DNA of 23,709 nt, from NCBI GenBank assembly GCA_036897625.1, contig JAYMTA010000844.1, forward strand, positions 1-23,709. The letters run 5' to 3'. Shown here in pieces: positions 1 through 8,910 of the stretch. The notes under the pieces are model-generated. The model did not search any database. It was given only the letters and a program-made list of their open reading frames with translations, and was not told the DNA's origin. This stretch comes from Pelargonium cotyledonis (Eukaryota; Streptophyta; Magnoliopsida; Geraniales; Geraniaceae). A program made the position numbers and the translations under genes. Every line of letters begins with the position of its first letter. Position 1 is the stretch's first letter.

Positions 1-299
1 CCCTCCTTTCCTTCCCCGACGAGTCCACGGCTCACAGCGGCGACCTTCTCCAGCAGCAACGACGCGAAGGCTGGCGACGGCAGCAACGACGCTCACGGCG
101 GCGAAAACTCTGTTTGTCTTCTTCACGGCGAACGGCGCACGCTGTCTTCTTCACGGCGAGGGCGTGGGATGGCGAACGACGATGGATGGAGAACGGCGAT
201 CTGAGCTCGCCCTCGAGCTCCACGACGGCGATGGCCTCCACGCTCGAGATCCGCGACGCAGCAGCCCCGACAGTCCAGATCAGGTCCGCGATGGAGGAG

Positions 300-425
300 T
301 GAGAGAGAGAAGAAAGAGAGAGAGAGGAGAGAGAGAGAGGAGAGAGAGAGGAGAGAGAGAAAAGAGAGGGAGGAGAGACAGAGGAGTGTGAGAGAGAAGA
401 GAGAGAAAGAGGAGTGAGAAAGAGG
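300..425. repeat. GA-rich microsatellite tract
   Basis: Almost pure purine on the plus strand: runs of GAGAGA interrupted by AGG, AAAG and GTG. The open frames that cross it on both strands give Ser/Leu-rich or Arg/Glu-rich peptides that are products of the repeat, not proteins. Confidence 0.85.
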
Positions 426-436
426 ATAGAGAAAAA

Positions 437-576
437 TTTTCCGGCAAAAGTATGATATTTCCCGCAAAAATATGAATTTTCCGGCGAAATTATGAATTTT
501 ACGGCGAAAGTATGAAATTTCCGGCGAAATTATGAATTTTTCGGCAAAACTATGATTTTTTCGACGAACATTACGA
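437..576 (+). repeat. 20-bp tandem repeat, seven copies
   Basis: Seven head-to-tail units of exactly 20 bp start at 437, 457, 477, 497, 517, 537 and 557. The consensus is close to TTTTCCGGCGAAATTATGAA. Units differ by substitutions only, with no length change, and the last unit is the most diverged. There are no spacers. It may be an internal minisatellite of a transposable element. Confidence 0.85.
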
Positions 577-960
577 ACATGTTCTTGATGAAGAAGAAGG
601 GTAATAGAGTGAAGGGTATTTTCAAAATTTCAAAAAATATAGTGGTCATGTGCAGGGCACATGACTTAAAATTTGGAATATTCCGTTAACTTTGACGGAA
701 AAAGTGTGTTACACGTTAAATGACATTATTGAGAGTGGTAAAAGTAACATCATGATCTTTAGGGGTGGTATGTGTAATAAGTCTATCTAAGAGGGGAGTT
801 ACGTGTAATTTTCCCTATATATATATCTCTAAACCATGAGATTCCTGAGCGGATCCGCGAAACTCGCGGTTGGAACCATTAAGTTGTTCTACCACATTCA
901 GATTAATTATCATTCGAGCGGGGTAGAACCACAAAGACGGTGAAGCTTTCCCTACCAAGT

Positions 961-2754
961 TTTACTTAAACAAGAAATGAGATATTTCAGGTCGGGTAGT
1001 TAATACACTATAGTCTATATCTTAAGCTTTTGTTCATTGTACATTTTTTGGATTTATATAGCTTCAACTTTGACAATTAATTCAAGAGCAACAAAAAGTC
1101 AGAATTAATCATTTCTTCATTTCATATGATTTGGTTCTTGAAGCTAAACAAGATAATACAAAAAAAAAAATTATATTTGCTCCAAACCTTCACGTTTAGA
1201 CGTCATAGTTCGTAGTTGGTCTAGCTAGAGTTTATCAAGAATTTGGCTCTTGACAAATGTTATTTATATAAAATTTTATAAGAACAAAATGATCTGTCAG
1301 TTAATATAGATGTGATAAATTAATTATTGATGAAATAGTTAGACTACAATCTCTCAAATCGACAATTTTTCTTCTTCAACGAGCTTTATCTATGACTCAC
1401 CTGCGAGTTTACGAATTCGCTCAGAAATCTTATGGTTTAGACCCAATAAAATAAATAAATTAATCTAAAAACTTATGACAAAGTAGCATCACTATATACG
1501 CCGAGTCTTCATTCATTGATCAAACATAAATATAAATATGTTCAATGCACAATTTTCATTGGTATGTTGTAGAAACCATTTGTTACGATATTGTTAGATG
1601 CATTAAATGAATGTTTGAGGGATAAAACTTTAAATGAAAGAGAATACGTGTGAAGTGAAAATCAGTACAAAATATAATAAAAAAACTCAAGCTAGGGCAC
1701 AAAATAATTTGTTTGTAATAGGCTCGATATGAGAAAAGTTTCTTCCCACAAATATTAATGGAACCTATAGAGTCAAGAATAAACATGATTTGCTGAAAAA
1801 ATTCAACATAAAAACAAGATTCCAAGAACATTGATGGTTCCGTTTGTTGCAACTAGCTAGCTAGCTTACTAGTTTAGTTTCTTACTATAAAAAGATTCAA
1901 AATATTGTGTGGCTCCACACGGTGTGAAATTGAAGAAAAAGATGCAAGTGTTTAATTAGGTATATGTAAATCTTGGTAGGCTCTACTTTGCCCTATTGAC
2001 TCTCCCACCTAGCAACCATTTCCACCACAAGGTTCTGATAAGTGTAAGGTTTCTAACAATTCTTGTTTTACTAAGGCGAAGGTGATATATCGACATAACA
2101 TGATTTAAATCAACGCGGGAGATGGAACAATTTGGAGTCAGAATGCTAATATTTACGGGGATTGAGATGAACTTTGCTCGATTTAATAGTGAAACAAGCT
2201 GCTACTAAAATGTGATGGTCAATCAATGAAGGAATTAATTCTAATTCTTTGATGATAGATAGCGAAAAATAGATAATAAAACATAAGCTAAACATTCAAA
2301 GATGTTGTGTAATAGTAAAATGACCAAAACGTTATTCAACCAATCTCAAAACGCAAAAATACGACTCAACTAGCTTATTCACGGGGAAAATTCAATAGTA
2401 CTCTTGTTACTTGGGATGAGCAGATTTTAGTCCAATCCGTGAACATCAACGTCTGGGCACAAAAACGCTCAGTCTCTAACATCATAAATTAATATTCTTA
2501 TATTCATCCATTCTATCCCACACCCCCACTAGAATCTTTATATCGCTTCTGACGTGCAATGCTTTGCACACTGATACTTTTCCTTAACTTATTTAGGTAA
2601 TATTGCGAGAACACTTAAATGCACAAAAATTGTTGCACAATAATTGCTTACACCAACTTATACCAACTTATAAATTCCTACAACTCTTCACAAACATCCC
2701 AAATTTCCCCTAAAATCTATTTGGTTTTACCAACAAAAGAAAACCAACGGAACT
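961..2754 (+). other. Upstream region of proline-rich gene A
   Basis: About 1.8 kb without a gene. It is AT-rich. It contains the duplicated distal module at 1720-1945, whose centre is a perfect inverted repeat at 1907-1920 (GTGTGG, two bases, CCACAC). Nothing else could be supported on either strand. Confidence 0.6.
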
Positions 2755-2865
2755 ATAGATGCACACATGATCATGCACTTATTCTTTGGATCACATAATT
2801 GAATTTTCTTCTCTTTTCTTTGAATACATCATTGTCTCCAACCCAACTTGCCTTCCTAGAAACCC

Positions 2866-2968
2866 TATAAAAGCCCCCCCACCACTCTTCACTAATCACC
2901 AAACAACTCTCTTAGCTCTCTCTAAAACTCAGAGTTTCCACATTCCTTACCTTCCAAGTTAGGGTTTT
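2866..2968 (+). promoter_or_regulatory. Core promoter and 5' UTR of proline-rich gene A
   Basis: A TATA box (TATAAAAG) at 2866-2873 lies 112 bp before the start codon. It is followed by a CT-rich leader and a telo-box-like TTAGGGTTTT at 2959-2968, just ahead of the ATG. The same arrangement is kept in genes B and C. An RY-type CATGCA element lies upstream at 2772-2777. Confidence 0.75.
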
Positions 2969-2977
2969 GAGAGAGAC

Positions 2978-3538
2978 ATGGCTTCGAGGAGCTCAGCATC
3001 ACTTGCTCTCTTCCTCTCACTCAATATCCTCTTCTTTGCTCTAGCTGTTTCAGCATGTGGCACTTGCCCTCCAAGCCCTAAGCCAAAACCAAACCCTAGC
3101 CCTAAGCCGAAACCAAACCCTAGCCCCAAGCCAACTCCTTCTCCAACCCCTTCCACTCCGACGCCAAGCCCTAAGCCAAAACCAAACCCTAGCCCTAAGC
3201 CAACTCCTACTCCAAGCCCCACCACTCCGACGCCAAACCCTACACCAACTACTCCTTGTCCAAGCCCTTCCTCAGGTAAATGCCCCGTAGATGCCTTGAA
3301 ATTGGGCGTATGCGCGGATTTACTCGGTGGATTGCTCAACTTGAACGCCGGTGCTCCAGCAAAGCTTCCATGTTGCAGCCTTATTGATGGCCTTGTTGAC
3401 GTAGAAGCATCTGTTTGTCTTTGCACTGTCATTAAAGCGAACGTTTTAAATATTGTTAATCTCGACATTCCTCTTTCGCTTAGCTTGCTCGTCAACTACT
3501 GTGGAAAATCCGTCCCCAAGGGCTTTCAGTGTCCTTAA
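2978..3538 (+). CDS. Hybrid proline-rich protein A (8-cysteine motif, EARLI1/DC2.15-like)
   Basis: Intronless gene for a 186-residue secreted protein. Residues 1-26 form a signal peptide with a hydrophobic core ([13 protein letters not shown]). Residues about 31-99 are a Pro/Lys/Ser/Thr repeat with SPKPKPNP units. Residues 102-185 form the 8-cysteine motif: C102, C112, CC132-133, C147, C149, C175, C185 (spacing 9-19-0-13-1-25-9). The family (plant lipid-transfer-like, pEARLI1/AZI1 group) is known for cell-wall or plasma-membrane proteins with a hydrophobic pocket, linked to stress and defence; the exact ligand here is unknown. The Pro-rich domain is about 45 residues longer than in copies B and C, and it carries an extra cysteine (C94) besides the N-terminal C27 and C30, giving an odd cysteine total. 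The ATG follows the TATA box by 112 bp and matches the starts of B and C. Confidence 0.95.
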   Translation: MASRSSASLALFLSLNILFFALAVSACGTCPPSPKPKPNPSPKPKPNPSPKPTPSPTPSTPTPSPKPKPNPSPKPTPTPSPTTPTPNPTPTTPCPSPSSGKCPVDALKLGVCADLLGGLLNLNAGAPAKLPCCSLIDGLVDVEASVCLCTVIKANVLNIVNLDIPLSLSLLVNYCGKSVPKGFQCP

Positions 3539-3701
3539 TTGATCTATATATGAATGATCAAAATATAGTTCTATCAATTCTGTGTTTTGTTTGCGTACGC
3601 ACGTGTGCATGCATGGCATGCAACAACTTGTTTCATTTCCTAAATTTTATAGAATGTGCTAAAAAAGGTGTCTGATCTGTGGAGTGATCAAATATTTGTA
3701 G

Positions 3702-3707
3702 AATAAA
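3702..3707 (+). terminator. Polyadenylation signal of gene A
   Basis: AATAAA lies about 165 bases after the stop, within a 3' block also conserved after gene B. The surrounding 3' UTR contains CATGCATGGCATG, also present in B. Confidence 0.5.
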
Positions 3708-4124
3708 TGAGTTTCTATGTATTGTTTAAACTTCAACTTCTCATGTAATTTTGTGGAAATGAAATTAAACTTCATATATTGTTTTCTATTTATGACTTCA
3801 TATATATATATATAGCTACGTGTAATGAACACTCTATCAGTCTCACACGGGAAAAAGGGTCGATCCAACTAAAATAATTGTATATAACTATATATACTAT
3901 GCATTTCCTATGCACAAAATATAACATATAATTATATAAGATTCCGATACATATACAAATGGACCATACCTTGTTCGATCTCTATCAAATACTTACCAAT
4001 TATGGTGGACAAGATTCAACAAATCAATCATGAAGATTTTGACGATCATCAACAATTAATTAATTAATTAATATAATTACACTAATCTTGAAATTGATTC
4101 GTTGTGAATTTATAGCTAATATAG

Positions 4125-4328
4125 TTACCAATGCATGATGAGCCAAGCGGTTGATACGCTTTGGATTTCCTTTGAGTTTCAGGTTCGAGCCTCCTTGCCG
4201 ACGGTATGAGGAGGGATTTATTGGTTTAAAGGAACTAAAAACTAATAGGGTGACGCCCCCCACGGGAGATGAGAAACACTGGCCTGCAAAGCGGGCCTGC
4301 TGTCCCTCGCTTATCAAAAAAAAAAAAA
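4125..4328 (+). mobile_element. tRNA-derived SINE with target-site duplication
   Basis: A tRNA-like head carries a Pol III A box (TGAGCCAAGCGG, 4139-4150, similar to tRNA-Ser/Leu) and a B box (GGTTCGAGCC, 4182-4191) about 32 bp apart. An unrelated body follows, ending in a run of 13 A's around 4316-4328. The element is flanked by the 9-bp direct repeat CTAATATAG at 4116-4124 and 4329-4337, as expected of a target-site duplication. It has no coding capacity; open frames here are incidental. It lies between tandem duplication units 1 and 2, close to their boundary. Confidence 0.7.
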
Positions 4329-4337
4329 CTAATATAG

Positions 4338-5844
4338 CTCCTGATGGACCGAAATGAGATATTTGAGGTTGGGCATAACCTATTGCATCAAAAAAAAATC
4401 ATCTCCAGAGACGATTGAGATGTAAAAAAATGTAAAAGTGTGTAGAATGAAGAGCGATATGAACATTTACCTATAGTCTAAATTTGTAATGAAATTATTG
4501 AAATTTAATAGGTCGGGACAACTTCCTTAATTATAATTGATGTAAAATTAGGATTTAAGTGTATTTAAATTTTTTTTTGAACACAACAATCTAGACACCA
4601 AATGAATTTATGGGACAAATTAGGTTCGAACGGCACAAAACTCGGGATGCCAGAAAGGGCGCACCTTGTCTCCTTCTAAGGTTCTTAATTATGATTGCAA
4701 ATTCTACTTAGAAAAATCTATTTGTTTTAAGGTTTGTACAAAAAGATGTGACAATCTATGTGATATACAAATTTACATGTATGTCTATATTTAAAATTAA
4801 GTTAAACGGTAACAACTTTATATCCCACTTTTTTCACGAATTTTTAATGTTGAACGTTATGTTTACATCTGATGTACTTTATTTGAACTAAATCATCAAT
4901 AAAATATTTGATGGTTATGTTCTATTAACTAACACATATTATTTAGTACAAATATTTTTATACAATATTTGATACATATAATATCACTCATAGGAATTAA
5001 ATGAATAAGCTCGAAATAGTTTTGTATTCCCAATAATATTTATTTGTTTTATTAGATGCCAACGTCGGTCAAGTGGTCTCCATCTGAGATAAATTACATT
5101 CACAAATATTAGTGGAACCTCTGGAGTCAATAATATACATGATATGATGAAAATAAGAACATAAAAACAAGATTACAAGAGTATATAATTGTTCCTTTTG
5201 CTGCAAAATAAAATCAAACAATATTTGTGTGGCTCCACACGGTGTGAAATTGAAAAAATATATTCACCGATTAATCCACTTACTGTAACTACTCTATTTG
5301 TGGATTTATGAATGTTTAAGTGTCTCAATCACTGTTTAATTAATATGTGCCCTCTTGACTCTCCCATTAATTCTTTAAATAATTCCTATAATGAAAAAGG
5401 AGCAACACTTGCTGACTTTAAGGTGATTCAATTTTCAAAGAATGAATAATGATGAGATAATTTTGGATTTTGCTATGCTAAATAGTGTAGACTAACTACA
5501 AAATGCATGCTTATACTAGTATTCAAGAATATCATAAAATAAAAACGTTTAGACGAACATAGAAGAATACCCTGTACACATATTTTAACAATTTTAAGAA
5601 AAACGCATTTTTCCGCATTAATATCTTGGTGCACCAAGCCACTCGTACGTGTAAAATAGGGATATTTCATTGATATGAAGATATGAGGATAAGCATCCAA
5701 CTACAAACTATGAAAATGATATATTTGTATATCAATAATATAACATGGCAATTTGCAAATTCCTACAACTCCTCACAAACATCCAAAAATTTGCTTAAAC
5801 TCAACTTGGTTTTGCCAGCAAATGAAGTCCCATGGAACTATAGA
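4338..5844 (+). other. Intergenic region upstream of proline-rich gene B
   Basis: No gene is supported. The region holds the left edge of duplication unit 2 (about 4350), a possible old minus-strand SINE remnant (4565-4685: a GTTCGAACC B-box-like word on the minus strand followed by a T run on the plus strand), and the duplicated distal module 5084-5262 with the inverted repeat GTGTGG-CT-CCACAC at 5227-5240. The rest is AT-rich sequence. Confidence 0.45.
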
Positions 5845-5949
5845 TGCACACATGGGAGCACGCACTTATTCTTTGGATCACATAATTGAATTTTCTTTTA
5901 TTTTCATTACATCATTGTCTCCAACCCAACTTGCCTTCCTTCAAAACCC

Positions 5950-6058
5950 TATAAAAAGCCCCACACCACTCTTCACTAATCACTCAACCACTCTCTTAGC
6001 TCCCTCTCTCTCTAAAGCTAAGAGTTTCCACATTTCTTGCCTTTCAAGTTAGGGTTTT
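5950..6058 (+). promoter_or_regulatory. Core promoter and 5' UTR of proline-rich gene B
   Basis: TATAAAAAG at 5950-5958 lies 118 bp before the start codon. A CT-rich leader and a telo-box-like TTAGGGTTTT at 6049-6058 follow. The RY motif seen in gene A is mutated here (CACGCA instead of CATGCA near 5860). Confidence 0.75.
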
Positions 6059-6067
6059 TAGAGAGAA

Positions 6068-6487
6068 ATGGCCTCAAGGAGCTCAGCATCACTAGCTTTG
6101 TTCCTCTCACTCAACATCCTCTTCTTTGCTCTTGTTGTCTCAGGATGTGGCACTTGCCCTCCAAACCCTAAACCTAACCCTAACCCGAGCCCTAAGCCAA
6201 CTCCTTCTCCAAGCCCTTCCTCAGGTAAATGCCCCGTAGATGCCCTGAAATTGGGTGTCTGTGCGGATTTACTCGGTGGATTGCTCAATTTGAACGTCGG
6301 TGCTCCACCAAAGCTTCCTTGTTGCAGCCTCATCGATGGCCTTGTTGACCTAGAAGCAACTGTTTGTCTTTGCACTGTCGTTAAAGCTAACGTTTTGAAT
6401 ATTGTTCACCTCAACATTCCTGTTTCGCTAAGCTTGCTCGTCAACTACTGCGGAAAATCCGTCCCAAAGGGATTTCAGTGTCCTTAA
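6068..6487 (+). CDS. Hybrid proline-rich protein B (8-cysteine motif)
   Basis: Intronless, 139 residues. The signal peptide (residues 1-26) is nearly identical to that of gene A. A CGTC motif (C27, C30) opens the mature protein, followed by a short Pro/Asn/Lys region (31-52). The 8-cysteine motif runs from C55 to C138 (C55, C65, CC85-86, C100, C102, C128, C138) with the same spacing as A and C. It probably has the same cell-wall lipid-binding-type role as A; the difference is a Pro-rich arm of about 22 residues instead of 70. Coding sequence, promoter and 3' flank are all close to A, so it is a fairly recent tandem duplicate. I see no lesion. Confidence 0.95.
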   Translation: MASRSSASLALFLSLNILFFALVVSGCGTCPPNPKPNPNPSPKPTPSPSPSSGKCPVDALKLGVCADLLGGLLNLNVGAPPKLPCCSLIDGLVDLEATVCLCTVVKANVLNIVHLNIPVSLSLLVNYCGKSVPKGFQCP

Positions 6488-6648
6488 TTGATCCATGAGT
6501 GATCAAAATATAGCTCTATCATTTCTATGTTTGGTTTCAGTACGTATGCATGCATGGCATGAAATAGCTTGTTTCATTTAATTTCCGTAATTTTCTTTGG
6601 CTATGTGCTACAAGTGTCTGATTTGTGGATTTATAGATCTGTTTGTAG

Positions 6649-6654
6649 AATAAA
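6649..6654 (+). terminator. Polyadenylation signal of gene B
   Basis: AATAAA in the block TGTAGAATAAATGAG shared with gene A; in gene C the same place reads AATAAT. Confidence 0.45.
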
Positions 6655-6734
6655 TGAGTTTCTATGTGTTCTTGAACTTCAATTTCTCATGTAATTTTGT
6701 GGAATTGAAATGAAATGAAATTTTATATATTATT

Positions 6735-8010
6735 TTTTTTCGCCTTTAATTGTATGCATTCATTGATTGTATAAATGTATCACAAAAATATTCACTAGAG
6801 TGAGTTCCAAGGCATTTGGCAGTCTTATTTTCCATGAATATGTATGAATTAGGACAATGAAAAAACTCTTGCATAATACACATATGTATATAAAAAACAA
6901 ACTAAATATATGAGCCGTGCTTTATTAATACTCATTAATTACAATATATAACAAACATGAATAATATAAGTAACACATTAAAACTAATTTTCAATGAAAA
7001 ACAACTTCATATGTGATATCACCACTTTTCCTCAAATTTCTACTCACTTTGTAAAAGAAAAATGGTATAAAATTTGAGATATTTAACATTTTACTTAAAT
7101 CGTATACTACATAACCATCTTGTATGGACTCTAAATAATTTTGTATCATAGTAATATTTAAGATATTATTTTTTTTATAAAGAAACTTAATACTGGCCTT
7201 GATACATACATATATATATATATATGCCAACAATCGACCTACCTACGTACGTTGGTCAAGCTAACCCCCACAACAATTTGTTGGTAATAGGCTCCGACAC
7301 AAATTCTTAAAATCCAGATTACAAGAATATGGATTGTCCTTTTGCTGCAAAATAGCCAAACTAGAGTGTAGTTTCTTGTGCGAAAAAATCAAACATTTGT
7401 GTGGCTCCAAATGATTGTGTAAAATTGAGGAAAAATATTCAACAATTAATCTACTGATTGTGACAACGTTAACTATTCTACTTGTGGATCTATTATATTA
7501 ATGTGTAGCATCAATGATCATTCATGACTAATTTATTATCTCTATATGCACAAACAAGAATATATATGTGATAGATCATAGTGTATGTAAAAAGTAAAAA
7601 TTTAAGTACAAAAAGTTCTTTTTTATTGCTAAATAATGTAGACTAACGCTTACGAGAATATTCTAAATTTAAAACGTTGTGACAAACATCAAAAACTGTT
7701 ATCGACAAAAATTTAAATAGTTTCATAAACAACGTATATATTTTTCTACGTTAAATTCTTGGTGCTCTTTCAGGTCTCTCACATTAGAAAAAAAAAAAAA
7801 GAAGAAGAAGAAGAAAGAGGATATTTCATTGTTTTTAGGTTATTGGGATAAGCATCAAAAGAAAACTATGAAAATTATATATATGTGGAGTGATGCTAGC
7901 TAGGAAAAGGATAATAATATGGCAATTTGCAAATTCCTACTCCTCACAAACATCCAAAAATTTGCTTAAACACTACTTGGTTTTGCAAGCAAATGAAGTT
8001 CCATGGAACT
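6735..8010 (+). other. Intergenic region between proline-rich genes B and C
   Basis: No gene is supported. A partly degraded distal module lies at 7285-7442. Its left arm GTGTGGCTCC (7399-7408) remains, but the right arm of the inverted repeat is mutated. There is an AT dinucleotide run near 7208-7225 and an A/GAA-rich run at 7788-7817. The far 3' block seen after genes A and C is missing after B. Confidence 0.45.
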
Positions 8011-8020
8011 ATAGGTGCAC

Positions 8021-8063
8021 ATCATGCACACATGGGATCATGCACACATGGGATCATGCACAT
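8021..8063 (+). repeat. 16-bp promoter tandem repeat carrying RY elements
   Basis: Two perfect copies of ATCATGCACACATGGG (8021-8036 and 8037-8052) and a partial third (8053-8063). Each contains CATGCA (8023-8028, 8039-8044, 8055-8060), the RY core recognised by B3-domain factors. Gene A has one such element at the matching place and gene B none, so the repeat arose in the gene C promoter after duplication. It lies about 195-240 bp before the start codon. Confidence 0.8.
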
Positions 8064-8139
8064 ATTCTTTGAATCAAATAATTGAATTTTCTTTTCTTTA
8101 CATCATTGTCTCCAACCTAACTTGCCTTCCTTGAAACCC

Positions 8140-8248
8140 TATAAAAGCCCCCACACCACTCTTCACTAATCACTAATTAAACCACTCTCTAAACCCTCTC
8201 TTTAGCTCTAAGAGTTTCCATATTTCTTGCATTTCAAGTTAGGGTTTT
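8140..8248 (+). promoter_or_regulatory. Core promoter and 5' UTR of proline-rich gene C
   Basis: TATAAAAG at 8140-8147 lies 118 bp before the start codon. The leader is CT-rich, with a telo-box-like TTAGGGTTTT at 8239-8248 as in A and B. Confidence 0.75.
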
Positions 8249-8257
8249 GAGAGAGAC

Positions 8258-8671
8258 ATGGCTTCATCAGCATCATTTGCTCTCTTCCTATCACTCAACA
8301 TCCTCTTCTTTGCTCTTGTTGTCTCTGCATGTGACACCTGCCCTCCTAACCCTAAGCCAAAACCAAACCCTAAACCTAAGCCAAACCCTTCTCCTAGCCC
8401 ATCCTCCGGAAAATGCCCCACAGACGCCCTGAAATTGGGCGTTTGTGCGGATTTACTCGGTGGATTGCTCAATTTGAAAGTTGGTGCTCCACCAAAGCTT
8501 CCATGTTGCAGTCTCATTGATGGCCTTCTTGACCTAGAAGCAGCGGTTTGTCTATGCACTGTCATTAAAGCTAACGTTTTGAACATTGTTCATCTCGACA
8601 TTCCTCTTTCACTCAGCTTGCTCGTCAACTACTGTGGAAAATCTGTCCCCAAGGGCTTCCAGTGTCCTTAA
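8258..8671 (+). CDS. Hybrid proline-rich protein C (8-cysteine motif)
   Basis: Intronless, 137 residues. The signal peptide (1-24) has lost two residues relative to A and B near its start (MASSASFALF). C25 and C28 open the mature protein. Residues 29-50 form a Pro/Lys/Asn arm, and the 8-cysteine motif is C53, C63, CC83-84, C98, C100, C126, C136 with family spacing. It should be secreted and act as A and B do. The far 3' block (9390-9580) matches that of gene A, not B, so the order of duplications, or a later loss behind B, can be worked out from flanks. I see no lesion; the polyadenylation word is AATAAT (8826-8831). Confidence 0.95.
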   Translation: MASSASFALFLSLNILFFALVVSACDTCPPNPKPKPNPKPKPNPSPSPSSGKCPTDALKLGVCADLLGGLLNLKVGAPPKLPCCSLIDGLLDLEAAVCLCTVIKANVLNIVHLDIPLSLSLLVNYCGKSVPKGFQCP

Positions 8672-8910
8672 TTGATCCATGACTGATAAAAAAATTCTAT
8701 CAATTGTGTGTTTGGTTTGAGTACGTGTGAATGCATGGCAAATGCAACAGTTTGTTTCTTTTCCTTAATTTTCTAGCATGTACTACATAAGGTGTCTGAT
8801 TTGGGGAGTTATGTTCTGTTTGTAGAATAATTGAGTTTTCATTTGTTATTTTAACTTTAAATTCTCATGTATTTTTGTGGAAATATATGGAATAAATTGA
8901 AGTTTCATAT

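Larger units (their letters stand above)
1..960. other. Gene-poor, transposon-like left end
   Basis: I see no credible gene here. The first 300 bases are rich in CGACG/CGGCG words and read open in several frames only because of low complexity. They are followed by a purine-rich GA tract, a 20-bp tandem repeat, a perfect hairpin at 645-665, and AT-rich DNA. This mixture resembles the non-coding end of a plant transposable element, but no terminal repeats, reverse transcriptase or transposase can be seen, so the class is not assigned. Confidence 0.4.
974..4034 (+). repeat. Tandem duplication unit 1 (around proline-rich gene A)
   Basis: Several blocks recur in the same order around all or two of the three proline-rich genes. 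A left-edge block at 974-996 recurs at about 4350-4372. A distal upstream module at 1720-1945 recurs at 5084-5262 and partly at 7285-7442. A proximal promoter block at 2755-2870 recurs at 5845-5955 and 8011-8146. A 3' block at 3538-3775 recurs at 6485-6730 and 8669-8910. A further 3' block at 3824-4034 recurs at 9390-9580 but not after gene B. The duplications therefore carried whole genes with flanks. Confidence 0.75.

Noticed and set aside
123-467. Ser/Leu-rich and Arg/Glu-rich open frames in the left end
   Set aside because: They translate the GA microsatellite and CGACG-rich DNA, so composition alone explains them.
437-576. Possible CRISPR-like array
   Set aside because: The 20-bp units are contiguous with no spacers, and the window is plant nuclear DNA.
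2959-3495. Long minus-strand open frames opposite the proline-rich genes (also 6058-6375, 8239-8586)
   Set aside because: They are shadows of the Pro-rich and 8-cysteine coding sequence, giving Gly/Leu repeats without a domain.
4565-4685. A second, minus-strand SINE
   Set aside because: Only a B-box-like word and a T run are visible; no A box or target duplication could be found, so it is noted as a possible remnant only.
5040-5085. tRNA-like word GTCGGTCAAGTGGTCTCC
   Set aside because: It resembles a Pol III A box, but no B box or cloverleaf follows.
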